The notes under the pieces: generated by a model
The model's input: the letters and a program-made list of their open reading frames with translations, nothing else
The model's database searches: none
What the model was told of the DNA's origin: nothing
Part shown: piece after piece, positions 23,561 through 36,337 of the stretch
Position numbering within the stretch: position 1 is the first letter of the stretch
Layout of the letters: each line of letters begins with the position of its first letter
Assembly (NCBI GenBank): GCA_049999725.1
Contig: JBNGIS010008085.1
Span: forward strand, 1-52,192
Length of the DNA stretch: 52,192 nucleotides
Reading direction: 5' to 3'
From: Haplomitrium mnioides
Lineage: Eukaryota > Marchantiophyta > Haplomitriopsida > Calobryales
Made by a program: the position numbers and the translations under genes

Positions 23561-24309
23561 ATCCCCATTAAGTAGGCTTCCCACGTAGGGAGGCTGATCG
23601 GAACCCACTTAACTGGGCTCTCCACTTAGGGAGGCTGAACCTCGTTAAGATTTGCGAGGCCCGCCAATTTCCTGCTGATGGTCCGCAGACTTCCTGGGAC
23701 TGCCACGTGTCCTCAAATTTTGTGAAGTGCAATGGGGATGCCACGTTTCCGCACCGCCCCATGGACTCTTTCAAGGTTTGAAACTATGATGAGTCGCTGC
23801 TTCGTCCTTCTCGCTTAGCCTCATAGTTGCCCTAAGCAATTCTCCATGCCGTAGAATGGTGACAAGTCACCTTTTTGTCAGTCGCTCCTTTGCTTATACA
23901 TGTTTTGCCCTTACCTCAAACCCGTGAGACCCTCCTTAGCGGATCCTTGTTAAACAATCCCCCCACGTCGTAAGACGGATCGGAACCCGCTTAACCGGGT
24001 TCCCCACTTAGAGTGGCGCGACTCCATCGAACTTTTCGGGCCTCCAAGAGCCGCCACGTTGCCTGTTGAATCCCGTGAAGCATGTCAGAGCCGCCACATT
24101 TCCGCAACGCCCCACGGACTCCTTGGGCCTTTCTTCTTTCGGGTTGATTCTTCGCCTAGATCCTCCTCCTCTGGTCCGATTGTAGCAACTGGCTTCAGAT
24201 TATGAAGCGCCTCCTTCCCTTCTCACTTGGACGACCCATCGCGAGGCCTCATCCTCCAAATTCATCCCGTTTCCTTCTCTCTACTTGGCTTCACCCACCG
24301 CATACTCCT

Positions 24310-24627
24310 CTACTTGTCGTTTGTTGCCGCTGGGCAAGTCCTCGCAGTGCTACGACTTCCAATCCACTTGCATGATGGTCCTCTGCACGCATCCTGACTA
24401 TCCTCCCCCTTGCCTTCATCTCCCGTAACTCTTCTTGTGAATTCCTCCTCACATGATTCCTCTTCGATTGTTCCTGGCTTCCTCCTCCATAAATTCCTCC
24501 ACGATTTATCCCCTTCAATCTCTGCCCTCCTCTCCTCGAACTCTTCCGCTGCTCCATTCTTCTGATCTCTCCTCTCACCTCTCTTTGATTTCCTCTTGAT
24601 CACCCTTGTCAGCCCTGCCTCTATCAC
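24310..24627 (-). CDS. Open frame within the 5' LTR
   Basis: A 105-residue frame, MIEAGLTRVIKRKSKRGERR onward, homologous to the frame at 13907-14272 and ending early at a stop. It is charged, with no recognised domain. Coding status is uncertain. Confidence 0.22.
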   Translation of the reverse strand: MIEAGLTRVIKRKSKRGERRDQKNGAAEEFEERRAEIEGDKSWRNLWRRKPGTIEEESCEEEFTRRVTGDEGKGEDSQDACRGPSCKWIGSRSTARTCPAATNDK

Positions 24628-24918
24628 AATTTGCTGTAAGTTCCTGTGGTCCTCATGCTAGCCTTCTTGCTTGACTCCTTTGGATTCCACAGGGCTCCCC
24701 CTTGCATTACATGATCCATAACATTCACTAGGGAAAGCAGAAAAGAAAGGAAGAGAAGGGAAAGGAAGGAGAGGAGAAAGGTGCAGGATTGGCATAACAA
24801 CAATAAAACAATAAAATACAAAGGGATACAAATGACTAATACAAATTAAAGGACTTAACAAGTCTATAAGCTCAATAATCACAAAAAAAAGAAAAAACCT
24901 AGACACACCCGGCCGACA

Positions 24919-24923
24919 TCAAG
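24919..24923. repeat. Right target-site duplication TCAAG
   Basis: Directly follows GACA at the end of the 5' LTR and equals 9711-9715. The sequence after it resumes the gene X intron interrupted on the left, as judged against copy C near 49820-49900. Confidence 0.95.
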
Positions 24924-24994
24924 GCTAGATCAACTTTAAGAAAATTCAATAAATATTTTCAAACACAATTGGAGAAAGGCAAAAAAAACCTTAC

Positions 24995-27200
24995 CAACAA
25001 CTTCTCAAAGCTTGAGTAGAAAGAGGACATCTTTGATTCCTCTGTGTGGATGGGAAACTTTATCCTTGCCTCCTCTCAAGAGTTGCAGTATACCGTGGAG
25101 CAAAATGATTTCACCATTACCACCAAAACTTTATGTCTCTCAAGTTTGCGAGACATTTCTTCAATTGAAAGCTCTGTGGCTTCCACACATTTCAAAATTG
25201 ATATTTTTATTTTGTAAGAAAGACCTTGAAGGTACCTCCATGGTGTCCATTTCATATCCTCTATTCTAAGAGATCCTTTGGCCTTTAGCTTCTAGCCTTT
25301 AACTTGATTCTTTTCCCACATTGAAAATATGATCTATTGTAGCTCACTCCACTTTGAAACACAAGCTGGAACCAAGTGTCTTGCGATGTAGCAGTCTTCT
25401 CAAGAGTTGACTTTGGTTTGATCTCCAAAGTCTCCATCACCAATTCTCTTTTCAATTTCTGGGATGACACCATCCCTCTCCATATACCCTTGATGCCAAT
25501 ATTCAACTTTTTGAATTAAAGTCATTTCCAACCTATAGAGTTGGTCGTAATTGTCATCAATTGCAAAGATTTGGGCTTTTGTTGGTATAAGCCCATATTC
25601 GCATGACAATTGCAAAGCAAAAGCATCGGATTTTTTGCTCCATATTTTGTAATCAAAAGTTGCCTTGAGGCAACACTATAATTGCCTCATACAATCTTGT
25701 ATCTATACTTGTCAAGGTTCCTTATGTTGAATTTTAACTTATCCCTTAACCCGCACTTTGGGTCCACAGCCACTATAAAAAAAAAAAGTATGCATGCTTG
25801 TTTGTGAGCGGTCTCTACGCTAGAAGCTCAAAAAAATCCTTATTTAACCTCATAATCTGGATTGGCCCCCAATTATCCATTCTAGATTTTGGAAGGGCTG
25901 AATTTTCCAGCCAAATTGTGATGGCTTCCTCTCAAACTCTGAATTGTTGGATTGCAGAATCCCTAATCTTGTTTTTCTCCTCCTCAGACAGTATCTGAGG
26001 ATCAACCTACTCTCTTTCCTTAAATGTTTGGAGCCCTTTGTGTGATTGTCTCTTTGATTTTGATTTTTGAGCCTATACCGGCTTCGGCTTGACTTCCTCC
26101 TTTGAGTTGCTAGGAGTACAAGATGAAGGGGCCGTTGAAGAAGAACTTGTTGGAGATGAAGATGGGACCGACTCCTCCTCAACAAGAGATGGGGGCACAA
26201 GCTTCTTCTTTTTTGGAGCCTCGGCTGGCTCTACCTCCTTTCTTTTCTTGGTAGCAAAAGGCCCACCTATTGCTACCACCATCATCGTCGTCGCGCTTGG
26301 ATGCGGCATAAGTAGTTGCACGTGAAAGCCTTCCTTCAATTTCAAAATTTTCAAACTCAAAGAAAATTTGATGAATTCCAGTTCTACCCACTTCATGCTC
26401 GGGTAAGCGCTAACAAAGTCTGACAAATATTGAAAAAACTGAAAACAAAAAACAAGAAATCGTCAATGATTTAATTAAAAACAATTCAAAAGTACAATTA
26501 CGGACTATGACTGTATTCACATGTAGTCTAGACTTTATGTTTGCATGGACTCCCGAGTGCTTGCAAGTAGGGACTAAGGAGTCTATGCACGCATGGACTT
26601 CCGAGTCCAAATGCAATGACTTCATGTCCTTGCGTATATGGACTCTCGAGTGCTTGCAAGCAGGGACTAAGGAGTCTATGTACGCATGGACTTCCGAGTC
26701 CAAATGCAATGACTCCATGTCATTGCGCGCATGGACTCCCGAGTTCAAGCGCGCATGGACTCTTTAACAACAAAAAGTTTGAAATGAATGAAAAAAAAAT
26801 TCTTAGTCTCACCTTCCCATTATTGAAAGTCGACTACAGATCTTTGGTGAAGATGTCTCTTGGCTTCATCTCGTTAAAGCAAAATTTCTTTGAGAAAGCT
26901 TTGGAAGAGTGATATCGATGTGTCTGGCTACACAAGCAGCCCCATGTAGGCTCATTGCCCCTTTTGAATCATGGTGATTTAGATCAAATGGCCTATGTTG
27001 AAATTTAAAACCTTCTATGTGAAAAATGTAAAGGTGATGGTCGATGTCTTTTATTGTTCCACAACAAACTAGCTATTTGTAGGCTAGTTTTTGTGGCTCA
27101 AGAGCATTCCAAACATCTAAATATTGATAAGGCTTTGGTTGAGCTGGTTTTGGAGCCTTGGCCTATAATGCCATTTTCTCCAAAGTGTAAAATAGTAAAA
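24995..27200 (-). pseudogene. Cassette gene X, copy A, 5' part (exons 1-3)
   Basis: Exon 1 (about 27200-26813) ends at donor GGGAAG|GTGAGACT. Exon 2 starts at 26438 after the acceptor TTTTGTTTTCAG and contains FIKFSLSLKILKLKEGF, a basic stretch KKRKEVEPAEAPKKKKL that looks like a nuclear-localisation signal, and a Ser/Pro-rich linker. A further exon (about 25760-24995) with YRLEMTLIQKVEYWHQG ends at donor TTG|GTAAGG. Exon 1 of all copies shows a pattern (LYLFVGEG...GLVVQ.TMIHEG...IRLLVQSSD) that faintly resembles a BAH domain; this is low confidence. Stops and frameshifts are frequent. The downstream methyltransferase exons are at 8140-9345, across the gypsy element. Confidence 0.6.
26511..26765. 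repeat. 24-bp self-complementary array in gene X intron 1 (copy A)
   Basis: Units such as GGACTCCCGAGT joined to GCGCGCAT lie between the exon 1 donor and exon 2 acceptor of gene X. The matching intron carries arrays at 41040-41245 (copy B) and 51380-51715 (copy C). Confidence 0.85.
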
Positions 27201-27344
27201 ATAGAGGGCAAAAATCGTGCAAANNNNNNNNNNNNNNNNNNNNNNNNNNNNNNNNNNNNNNNNNNNNNNNNNNNNNNNNNNNNNNNNNNNNNNNNNNNNN
27301 NNNNNNNNNNNNNNNNNNNNNNNTTTTTTCATTATTATTTTTCA
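27201..27344. promoter_or_regulatory. Divergent intergenic region between genes X and Y (copy A)
   Basis: Gene X begins leftward and gene Y rightward from this short interval, so a shared bidirectional promoter is likely. Most of it is hidden by the N-gap 27224-27323, so no promoter boxes can be named. The equivalent interval in copy B is about 40154-40620. Confidence 0.4.
27224..27323. other. Assembly gap (100 N)
   Basis: 100 N falling in the X-Y intergenic region of copy A. Confidence 0.95.
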
Positions 27345-30300
27345 ATGGTTGGAGTTTTCAAAAGCAAGAAGAGGTTAGAATTTCAAGATTCATGTTCATA
27401 GAAAAGTGTTACTTTTGGCTGGTAGCTAGAGATAGTTTGAAACCGATGTTTTGAAAAGGCAAATGTTGGAATACCTAAAGCGTCAAGTATGATGGCGAGT
27501 ATTTTTGGAAAAAAGATGGCGGTTGTTGAATTAGATACATTGACAGAGGAATATTAAACAAGTGAACCTTATGCGCGCATAGGATCAGGGATTGAACCCT
27601 ATAAGCATAGGGTCAAAGAGTGAACCCAATGTGCGCATAAGAACAAGGAGTGAACAGTTTGTATGCAAAGGATCAAAGAAGGAACCCAAGGCTCACATAA
27701 GATCCAAGACTCAACCCTCTACATGCACTAGATCTTTATTACCAGTCAAGTGGTCAAAGTTTAATCTTTCTTTTGACTACTTTAATAGATCAATAGAAAG
27801 ACATTCAAGTCAGAATTTTCAAACAATTGTGGACCTTTCTTCGTCCTCATCGAATGATGACCTCAATGTTCATGATCCAAATTTGTTTGTTCAAAACACA
27901 AAAAGCATAGAATCAAATAATTTTTTCGTTTTTAGAGGTGATTCGTTGTCACCAATGGCACCACTAAAACAACGAGTGATTTCTAATCAAGTTGGACCTC
28001 TGAACAAGATTGAGAGATCTTTTAGAAACCAAAATCATTTGGAGGAATCTTCATACGACATTGTAGGAAATGATTCTAACAAAAAGTCTCAATTAATCAA
28101 CATTTCATTAGAGCTATTGCTAAGAGCAACGACTATTTTACAAAAAAACATTCTCTAATGCTCAAGATATTGATGAAGATTCTATTTTGGCATGGTCCAA
28201 TTCTCCCTATCCTCAAGGTAGTCTACATCAATCTAAAACTTATTTTTAAGAAATGAACAGTGTTATCAATTATCCTCAGGATCTCCAAGATAATGAATTA
28301 TCTCCAATGGTTGAATTTGCCTACTGACCGAATCAATCGACAAGAGAGGCAAGAGCTATGTGAAGAAAAAGCTCGATCCGATATCAATTTTGAAATTGAG
28401 AAGAATTTCATGTTGCCGAAATAATTGTTTGTCATTGTGCAAGATAAATTTTTTTAAAAGTGTAAGACAAAGTATCAAAAATTGAGATATCACAGCACAA
28501 TGGAAAATACCAAGAAAAGACTCCGATGTTGACAATTGGTTCACTCTACTTGGCCGTACCATTGTCTGTAGAAGAGCCTTCAAATTAATATTATTAGTAG
28601 GGAATGATAGAATCTTAAGGATTCAAAAACTGAAAAATGTAGATCCTAGAGGCATTTTAAAAAATTAAAAACTATATGCTAAAGGAGTATTCATGTGTGA
28701 ATGGATGGACAGTTTTTTTCAAGGATATTGTGAGAGAATACCCACTCATGAAGTTTAAAACTTGCCCAATAATTTTACAAAATGGAAAGTTTATGACTAC
28801 TACACAACGCTTTTGAAAGAGAAAGATCTCAGTTGCATTCTTAGTTTTTCTGGTTTTACAAAAACATTGGAGAACTCATTTTCCAAATGTTAAAGTTCCA
28901 AAGCTCAATAGATTTGATGTTTGCAAAACCTACAAAGAAATAAAATCATTGCGAGAAAAATCTGTCTTAGAGTCCGAAAAAGGTAAACATATTTCTTCTC
29001 TTTTGAAACCTATGTTTACTATGATTCTCCTTTTACAAAAAAAACAAAGCTTTGTTTGAGAGATGTTGTGATTTCTCAACTTAGTCTGACAAGATATTGA
29101 TTACGTGAAGTTTTCTCACAAACAATGTTGGAGTGAAATAAACCTTAGCAACTAGAATTGTGAGAGGACATATTCTATACTCGTTTAGTGTCTGTTGCTT
29201 TTACTTTGAGTTCAAAGCACGTCAAGAGTGAAATACAACAAGGAAATTGTTCTCTTTATTGATTTTAACCTTAGATATGCATTGGGTTTTGCTACTTTTG
29301 CTTTCAATTCAAAGCCCTCTACTAGATAAACAATATCAAAAATCATTTATATTGTTTGCAAATCCTATATGCACATAGGTTTTGTTCTTGTTTCTTCCAA
29401 ATCCGAAAGCCAAGATATTGATGTTGCTGCTTTTGATTCTATGCGCGCATAGGATCAATTATTGTTTTCATTGATCCTATCCACCCATATGATCAATCAT
29501 TGCTTTTTTGAATATTATGCAGGCATAGAGTCCAAGCTAGCATTGAAATTGAAGTTCAAGTTTGTGATGGAAGTGCACAAATCTTGTTTTTCTCCTCTTA
29601 AAACTTATTAATTTCAAGTCTCAAATAAGTACTTATTGTGAGTGTTATTTAGACTCTCTTATATTCAAATTAACTAAAGTTTATTTTCAGTATTTTAAAA
29701 AAAATTTACCTCTACAAATCCAAACATTTGTTAAAGCTGATTTGAATAGTTTTAGTGCTTGAGGTTATTTTTTGAAATTCAAAACATCAAGATATGTTTT
29801 ACTGAACTAATTTTATCTCTTTGGTGCTTTGTGATGATGTAGTCAAATATAATTGCCAATTGTTTCTTCATCGTGACCAACAAATGAAAGAAAGAACAAA
29901 ACTTACAAACCATTGAAGAAAATGTTATGTTAATGGTCAAAAATACTAGGAAATTGTGATTGATGAAATGGATCAAAAGAAAACAACCATTTCACACAGG
30001 CCTTCGCCACCAAAAAACATTGATAAAGATTGTTTGGTAGGTGCGTGTTGTTGGTGTCTTAATATTCAATCATGCTCTTTCTTCAAGGGTCTTCTTAACC
30101 TACAAAAACTTGAGAAGTGACTCAAATTTGACAATTATACTACTCAAAAGAATACTATGTGACTTTGAAAGGTCGCTATCTCCAACTTTGTATCTTCAAC
30201 TAGACAATACGACATGAGAGAAAAAGAATTCCATCTTATTTGGAAATCTTAGTCTCCTTATTGCCAAGAATGTTTTCTGAAAAGTCAAGCTAGGATTTTT

Positions 30301-31500
30301 CATGTTTGGTCATACTCATGATCAAATTGATCAAATGGTTTGCAGGTTCTTGAAATGTTTGAAACATGTCAAAGCTTTTATAATACAAGTTTTAGCGAGG
30401 CGCTACAACTATCCTGTAATCCTGAACCTCAAGTAACTCTTTTGATGGAAACTTGGGATTTTAAAATGTTTTTGCAAAAACATCCCTCTTAGGTTCAAAG
30501 AATACATGATATTACCTTTAATCAACAATTCAAGTTCAAGTTGAGTGATTTGAAGACAAAGATTTGGAGTAAGAAATTTTCAATCGATGAATTTTGGCTA
30601 CCTTCGGATGGCATTTCTCAGCTCAATTGTCTACTTGAAGTGGACAGAGAAATTTTAAGTTCAATGTTGATTCTTCTCAAGGCATATTCTGAAATCAAAA
30701 GGAAGAAAGAGAAGTTGATGCATAGAAAGTGGTCTTTGCAATAAAGGACAACATAAGTGAGAACTGCTACAAGTTCTTGAAAGAAAAAGACAAGGACTTG
30801 AAGCAAAATTCACCTTTCCACCTTCACATCTAGCAATTACTTATAATGATTCTCAAAATGTTCATCTAGGTTTTCAATTTGATGCTCAACAAGTAGAGGA
30901 AGATGTTCTAATAGAGCATATACTTTCTACATGTCGAGAAATCTACAATCGAGCACCTAGGCCGCAAGAAAGGACTGTTTCACATAACACCAGATACGAG
31001 CACAAATTTGGTAACTTATATGATGTGAAAGCCAGAATGGTTATTTATGTTGTTGCTTCACTTGATCCAAAGAGCAAACCATTTTGGATTGCCAAAGTTC
31101 TCAAATTTTTGTTATTAGATGAGGACGAACCTCCCAATCTGAAACAACTACATGTTCAATGGTTTTCTTGTGAGGTTGAAGATGTACTTTTCTGACAATA
31201 CTTTCTAGAAAAAATAGTAGCAACAAAAGGGAAACACAAATCCATATTACATATTGATGTACTTGATGTAATACAAATCATAATTTTGTCTTTTGATTTT
31301 CTTCTCACTCAAAAAAACAATTGAAGAAAACCACTCTAGCTACTATTAAATCAAATCTATTTGAGTACAAAAGACAAAAAGCAATCAATCATGATGTGTT
31401 TGAAAGAGATTCAATCAATGTTATTAACATTGAGGCAGACCGTATTAATCTTGATGAATCTTTTGAAGTTGAATTCAAAGAAGCTGACATGAGTGACTAA
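27345..31500 (+). pseudogene. Cassette gene Y, copy A: DUF7869-like, transposase-like protein
   Basis: The start MVGVFKSKKRLEF (27345) matches copy B. The N-terminal region holds in-frame 10-residue repeats (IGSKSEPN-like) and Ser-rich VDLSSSSSNDDLN. A VCRRAFKLI-type block lies near 28560-28590. Donor GAAAAAG|GTAAAC (28983) and acceptor GATGTAG (29842) bound an intron of about 860 bp conserved in copy B. Exon 2 contains DEMDQKK, LQLDN and FGHTHDQIDQM, the D...D...D-type pattern of DUF7869 proteins, which are often found in mobile elements and look like DDE transposases. It ends EADMSD at 31500. Frameshifts and stops make this copy inactive. Family assignment is from memory of motifs. Confidence 0.6.
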
Positions 31501-32983
31501 AGTCATTTAAAAACCTCATTGTGTATTGTGTACTTTCAGATTATGTTGTAATTTAAGATTATTATCTTATAAAGTACTTGAGAATGTTATCACAAAATTT
31601 CTTGAATTTATGTGCCACCTTGAACTTTATAGTGTAAAACATTCCAAGTTAATTTTTTTTCTCTCTAAATGAAACATAAATATTTAATTATTATTTTCAT
31701 TTGGTTTGTGAAATATTTTTTGATCCAAAATGTAACTATATTCTTTCCTTCTTATTATTTGCTAGAAGAGTTTAATATTTTGGTATCGCTAAAGCGTCTG
31801 CCCAAATTGGCTACTTAATCTTTTGCTTTTAAGGACTTTGATGTAGAACTTGAAACCTTTAACGTGCTTTGACTCAGATGTGAAGCTTTGTACCCCTCTT
31901 ACTTTTAGATTCCAATTCAAAAAATAGAATCTTAAGTATGCATAGAGTTAGTTGCGAAAACAAAACCCTAAACACATCTATACTCAAATGTAGAAGTCTG
32001 AACCCTATAAATGCATAGACTTTGATGCGCAAGTTGGAACCTCCTACCAGCAAAGACTCTGTTGCAAAACTTAAAACCTAGGTTCAACATAGTCTTTGTT
32101 GCCAAATGTTCACATGTTGAGCTCGGATTCCTATGTGCCATAGACTTTGGTGTGGAGTGTTCAAATGTTGAGCTTAGATTCATATGCACACATAGACCTT
32201 TGTGTTGAAGTCTAGACCTCCTATATATACTAACTCTAATATACAACCCTAAACCTTCTACACACAATGACTATCATGTAGAACTTAGATTCTACACCGT
32301 TTAAAGACTCTCTTGTAGAACTCAAAACTCAAAACCTTTTGTGTATTAAACTCTAGTTAAAATCTTAAAGATATTGCTTGTTTGAACTTTGAAGTAAATC
32401 TCTAAAGCCACTGTCTTTTTGATTTTGATATGATTCCTTTGCATATATGATTATCTAAATTATAAAATATTTTTAATTCTTGAAACCTTCTAAAATATAC
32501 CCACTTTAACCTTTTCGCGCATGGATTTTCAACTACAAAAGAAAGCTTCTTTCTTGCTTGAACTTAAAAGTAGAGCTTCAAAATCCATGCAATGTTTTGT
32601 TTTGTTAGTTATTGTACCTTACGATTCCAAACTCATTCTCTTAACTTCTAGTCCACTTGGGTATTTTCCTCTTGTTTTCTAATTTTTCCAAAAAATAAGT
32701 TTTAAGCAGCACCATGTATATACGCATAGAGTTTGTGCAACCAAACTTATTTCAAAATAACGTATTATGATGTACATTTCAAATTTTTTGGCTTGTAAAC
32801 ATAATCAATGATAGAATGCAAGTTTCTTATAAAAACATACCATAATTTTGTACTTTTATCAATTTCAAGATTTCCAATATTTTCATAAAAACCAAGAATA
32901 GCATTTGATTTTGCATGATAAAATTGATTCTTGCTCTATCATGCTTGTTAAAACAATAAAAAGTAAAGCTCAAAAACTCACGT
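31501..32983. other. 3' flank of gene Y, copy A
   Basis: AT-rich DNA that is inverted-homologous to 33118-34589 throughout. 31900-32300 contains degenerate repeats with TATGCGCGCATAG-like cores (roughly 44-bp spacing). No gene is seen. The arm ends at ACTCACGT (about 32983). Confidence 0.6.
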
Positions 32984-33117
32984 GGTTAACAACCACTACT
33001 TTGAACCATGAACATACTACTCAAAACAAGAATTCTTTTTTTTTTAAAAAGGAAAAACCGTGGTTTTTCTAGCTCAAAAACAAAGAAAACGAGGCTATTT
33101 CTTAAGAACAAAAAGTA
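32984..33117. other. 134-bp spacer at the centre of the giant inverted repeat
   Basis: The left arm ends in AAAACTCACGT and the right arm begins ACGTGAGTTTTT. The spacer between them contains CACTACTTTGAACCATGAAC, similar to the junction motifs at 8093 and 43534, and a T/A-rich run. The two gene Y copies point toward it. Confidence 0.65.
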
Positions 33118-34589
33118 CGTGAGTTTTTAAGCTTCATTTTTTGCCGTTTTGACAAGGATGATAGAGCAAGAGTCAATTTGATTGTGCAAAATCAAACAAT
33201 ATTCTAAGTTCTTATAAAAATATTAGAAATCTTGAAATCAATGAAAAGTATATAAATTATAGTAAGTTTTCACAAGAAACTTGCATTTGTCATTGATTAC
33301 AATTTGAAGCCCAAAATTTGGAATATATGTCAAAAGAAACTATTTTAAAATATGTTAAGTTGCACAAAATCTTTGCACGCATAGACATGGTGCTCTTTGA
33401 AACTTATTTTTTTGGAAAAAAAAATAACATGAGGAAAATGCCCAAACGGACTAGAAGTCAAGGGAATGAGTTTGCAATCGTAGACACAAACCCAACAAAA
33501 TAAAACATTGCATAGATTTAGGGAGTCTATTTTCAAGTTCAAGCAACAAAAAATCTTTCATTTGTAGTTGAAAATCCATGCATACAAAAGTTAAAGTGGG
33601 CATAAAAAAAGGTTTTAGCATTTTAAAATATTTTATAATTAAGAGAAACATATATAAAAAGGAGTTATAGTTCTGAATCAAAAAGACAATGGCTAGGGAG
33701 ATTGAATTAAGAGTGTAAGCAAGAAACATCTCCAAGTTTTTTACTAGATTCTACCAAACAAAGGTTTCGAGTTCTTCAAGAGAGTCTTTGACCAGTGTAG
33801 AATCTAAGTTCTAACTAGTAGTCTTTGTATGTGGAAGCTTGAGGGTTGTATATAAGAAGTAGAATGTGTGGAAAGCTTGGACTTCCACCCTAAAGTCTAT
33901 GTGCGCATAGGAATCCAAGCAACATTTGAACACTCCACCCCAAAGTCTATGCAAGCATATGAATCAGAGCTCACCATCTGAAACTCCACAACAAAGACTA
34001 TCAAAAACCTAGATTTTAAGTTTTGCATGAGAGTTTTTGCACGCACGACGTTTCGACTTGTGAATCAAAGTCTATGCGCGTATAGGCTTTAGACTTCTAC
34101 AACCAAGAATACAAATACTAAAGGTTCTATTTTTCACAACAAACTCTATGCATGCTAAATATTTTGTTTTCTCATTTGGAATCTAAAAGTAAAATGGGTA
34201 TAAAACTCTACATCTGAGTCAAAGCACGTTGAAGGTTTTCAATTTCACATCAAAGTTCTTACAAGCAAAAGATAAGTAGTCAAGTTGGACAGATGCTTTA
34301 GCAATACAATAACCTTAAACTATTCTAGCAAACACTAGAGAAGGAAAGAACATACTTATATTTTGGATATGAAGATATTTTACAAACCAAATGATAACAC
34401 TAACTAAAGATTTAAGCTTCATTTACAAAGAATAACATTCAACTTGGAATGACTTACACTAAAAAGTTCAAGATGGTAGATAAATTTAACAAATTCCTTC
34501 ATAATATTGTCACATACTTTATAAAATAATAATCTTAAATTACAATATAATTGAAAGTACACAATATAAAATAAAATTCTTAAATTACT
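33118..34589. other. 3' flank of gene Y, copy B
   Basis: Inverted counterpart of 31501-32983. For example, a block with AATTTAAGATTATTAT and CATTCCAAGTT is present in both. 33830-34170 holds the degenerate palindromic repeats. No gene is seen. Confidence 0.6.
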
Positions 34590-36337
34590 TTAGTCACTCG
34601 TCTCAACTTCTTCATATTCAACTTGAGAAGATTCATCAAGATTTACTTGGACTGTCTTAATGTTAATGATAATGATTGAATATCTTTCAAACATATCAAG
34701 ATTGATTGCTTTTTGTCTTTCATACTCAAATATATTTGATTTAATGGTATCTAGAGTGGTTTTCTTCAATTGGTTTTTTTGTGTAAGAAGAAAATCAAAA
34801 GACAAAATCATGATTTGTGTCACATCAAGCACATCCATATGTAACTTGGATTTTTGTTTCCCTTTTGTTGCTGTTATTTTTCTAGAAATCATTGTCCAAA
34901 AAATGAATCCTCATTCTCACAAGCAAACCATTGAACACGTATTCATTTTGGGTTTGAAGGTTCTTCCTCATCAAATGACAAAACTTGGAGAACTTTGGCA
35001 ACCCAAAACGATTTGCTCTTTGAATCTAGAGTTGCAACAACACCAATAAACATTCTAGCTTTTACCTCATGTAGATTGCCAAATTTGTGTCTGTATTGGA
35101 TGTTGTACGAAATAGTTCCTACTTGTGGTCTAGGTGCTCTATCATAGATTGCTCAATGTGTAGAAAGCATTTGTTGTACTAGATTATCTTCTTCTGTTTG
35201 TTGAGCATCAAGCTCAGAGCCTAGACAAACATTTTGAGAATCATTACAAGTGTTTGTCAGTTGTGAAGGTGGGAAGGTGAATTCTGCTTTGAGTCTTCGT
35301 CTTTTTTTTTTCAAGAATGTAGGTTGCAATCTCTTGTTAGGCAAGAAAAAAGTCATTCCAGCATTGAATATCATAATCTATAAAGAACTTGTAGCAACTC
35401 TCACTAATGTTGTCCTTTATTACAAAGACCACTTTCTCGACATCAACTTCTCTTTCTTCGTTTTGAGATTGTTTGATTTCATAATATGCCTTGAGAGGAA
35501 TCAACATTGAACTTAAAATTTTTTGTCTACTTCAGGTATGCACTTGAGTTGACAAATACCATCCGCAGGTAACCAAAATTCACTTGTTGAAAATTGTTTG
35601 CTCCAAAGCTTTGCTTTAGAAGTATCATTCAACTAGAACTTGAATTGATGATTAAAGATAATGTCATGCATCCTTTGAACTAGAGAGGGACACTGTTGCA
35701 AAAGCATTTTGAAATCCCGAGTTTCCATGAAAAGAATAACCTCAGGTTTAGGATTATATGATAATTGTAGCCCCTTGCTAAGACTCATAATCGTAAAAGC
35801 TTTGACACATTTCAAACATTTCTAGATTTGGCTGAACATTTGATCGATTTGATCATAGGTATGGCCAACCATGAGAAATCCCACCTTCATTTTTTGGAAA
35901 ACATTTTTGGCAATAAAGAGACTAAGGTATCCAAATAAGATGGAATTCTTATTCTCTTGTGTCATGTTGTCCAATTCAAGATACCAAGTTGATGGCAATG
36001 ACCCTTCAAAGTCACATAATATTTTGTTGAGCACAATAATTGTCAAATTAGAATTGTTTGTCAAGTTTCCGTAGGTTAAGAAGACCCTTGAAGAAAGAGC
36101 ATTATTGAATATTAAGACACCAACAACATGCCCACCCAACAAACAATCTTTATCAATGTTTTGTGGTGGTGAAGGCTAGTGTGGAATAGCGGTTTTCTTT
36201 TAATACATCCCATCAATGATAATTCCCAAGTACTTTTGACCATCGTCATAATATTTTCTTTGGTAGTTTGCAAGTTTCATTATTTCTTTCATTTTTTGGT
36301 CACGATGAACAAAAAATTGGCGATTATATTTGACTAC

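Larger units (their letters stand above)
9716..24918 (-). mobile_element. 15.2-kb Ty3/gypsy retrotransposon with 4-5 kb LTRs
   Basis: The element has LTRs of 4849 bp (9716-14564) and 4314 bp (20605-24918) that start TGTCAGCC and end GACA. It has a perfect TCAAG duplication, a polypurine tract beside the downstream LTR, and minus-strand gag, protease, RT, RNase H and integrase in gypsy order. After the integrase no chromodomain is seen, and the RT box FIDDFVVYG suggests the non-chromoviral plant clade (Athila/Tat-like); the exact lineage cannot be set by eye. The first 300 bp of the two LTRs differ by roughly 6%, mostly transitions, so the insertion is not recent. It sits in the intronic array of cassette gene X copy A. 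Copies B and C lack it at the same site. Many stops make it non-autonomous. Confidence 0.95.
20605..24918 (-). repeat. 5' LTR of gypsy element
   Basis: 4314 bp, starting TGTCAGCC and ending CCGGCCGACA next to the TCAAG duplication. It lacks the nested solo LTR found in its partner. It carries the same tandem subrepeats at about 22450-22660 and 23100-23560. Confidence 0.93.
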
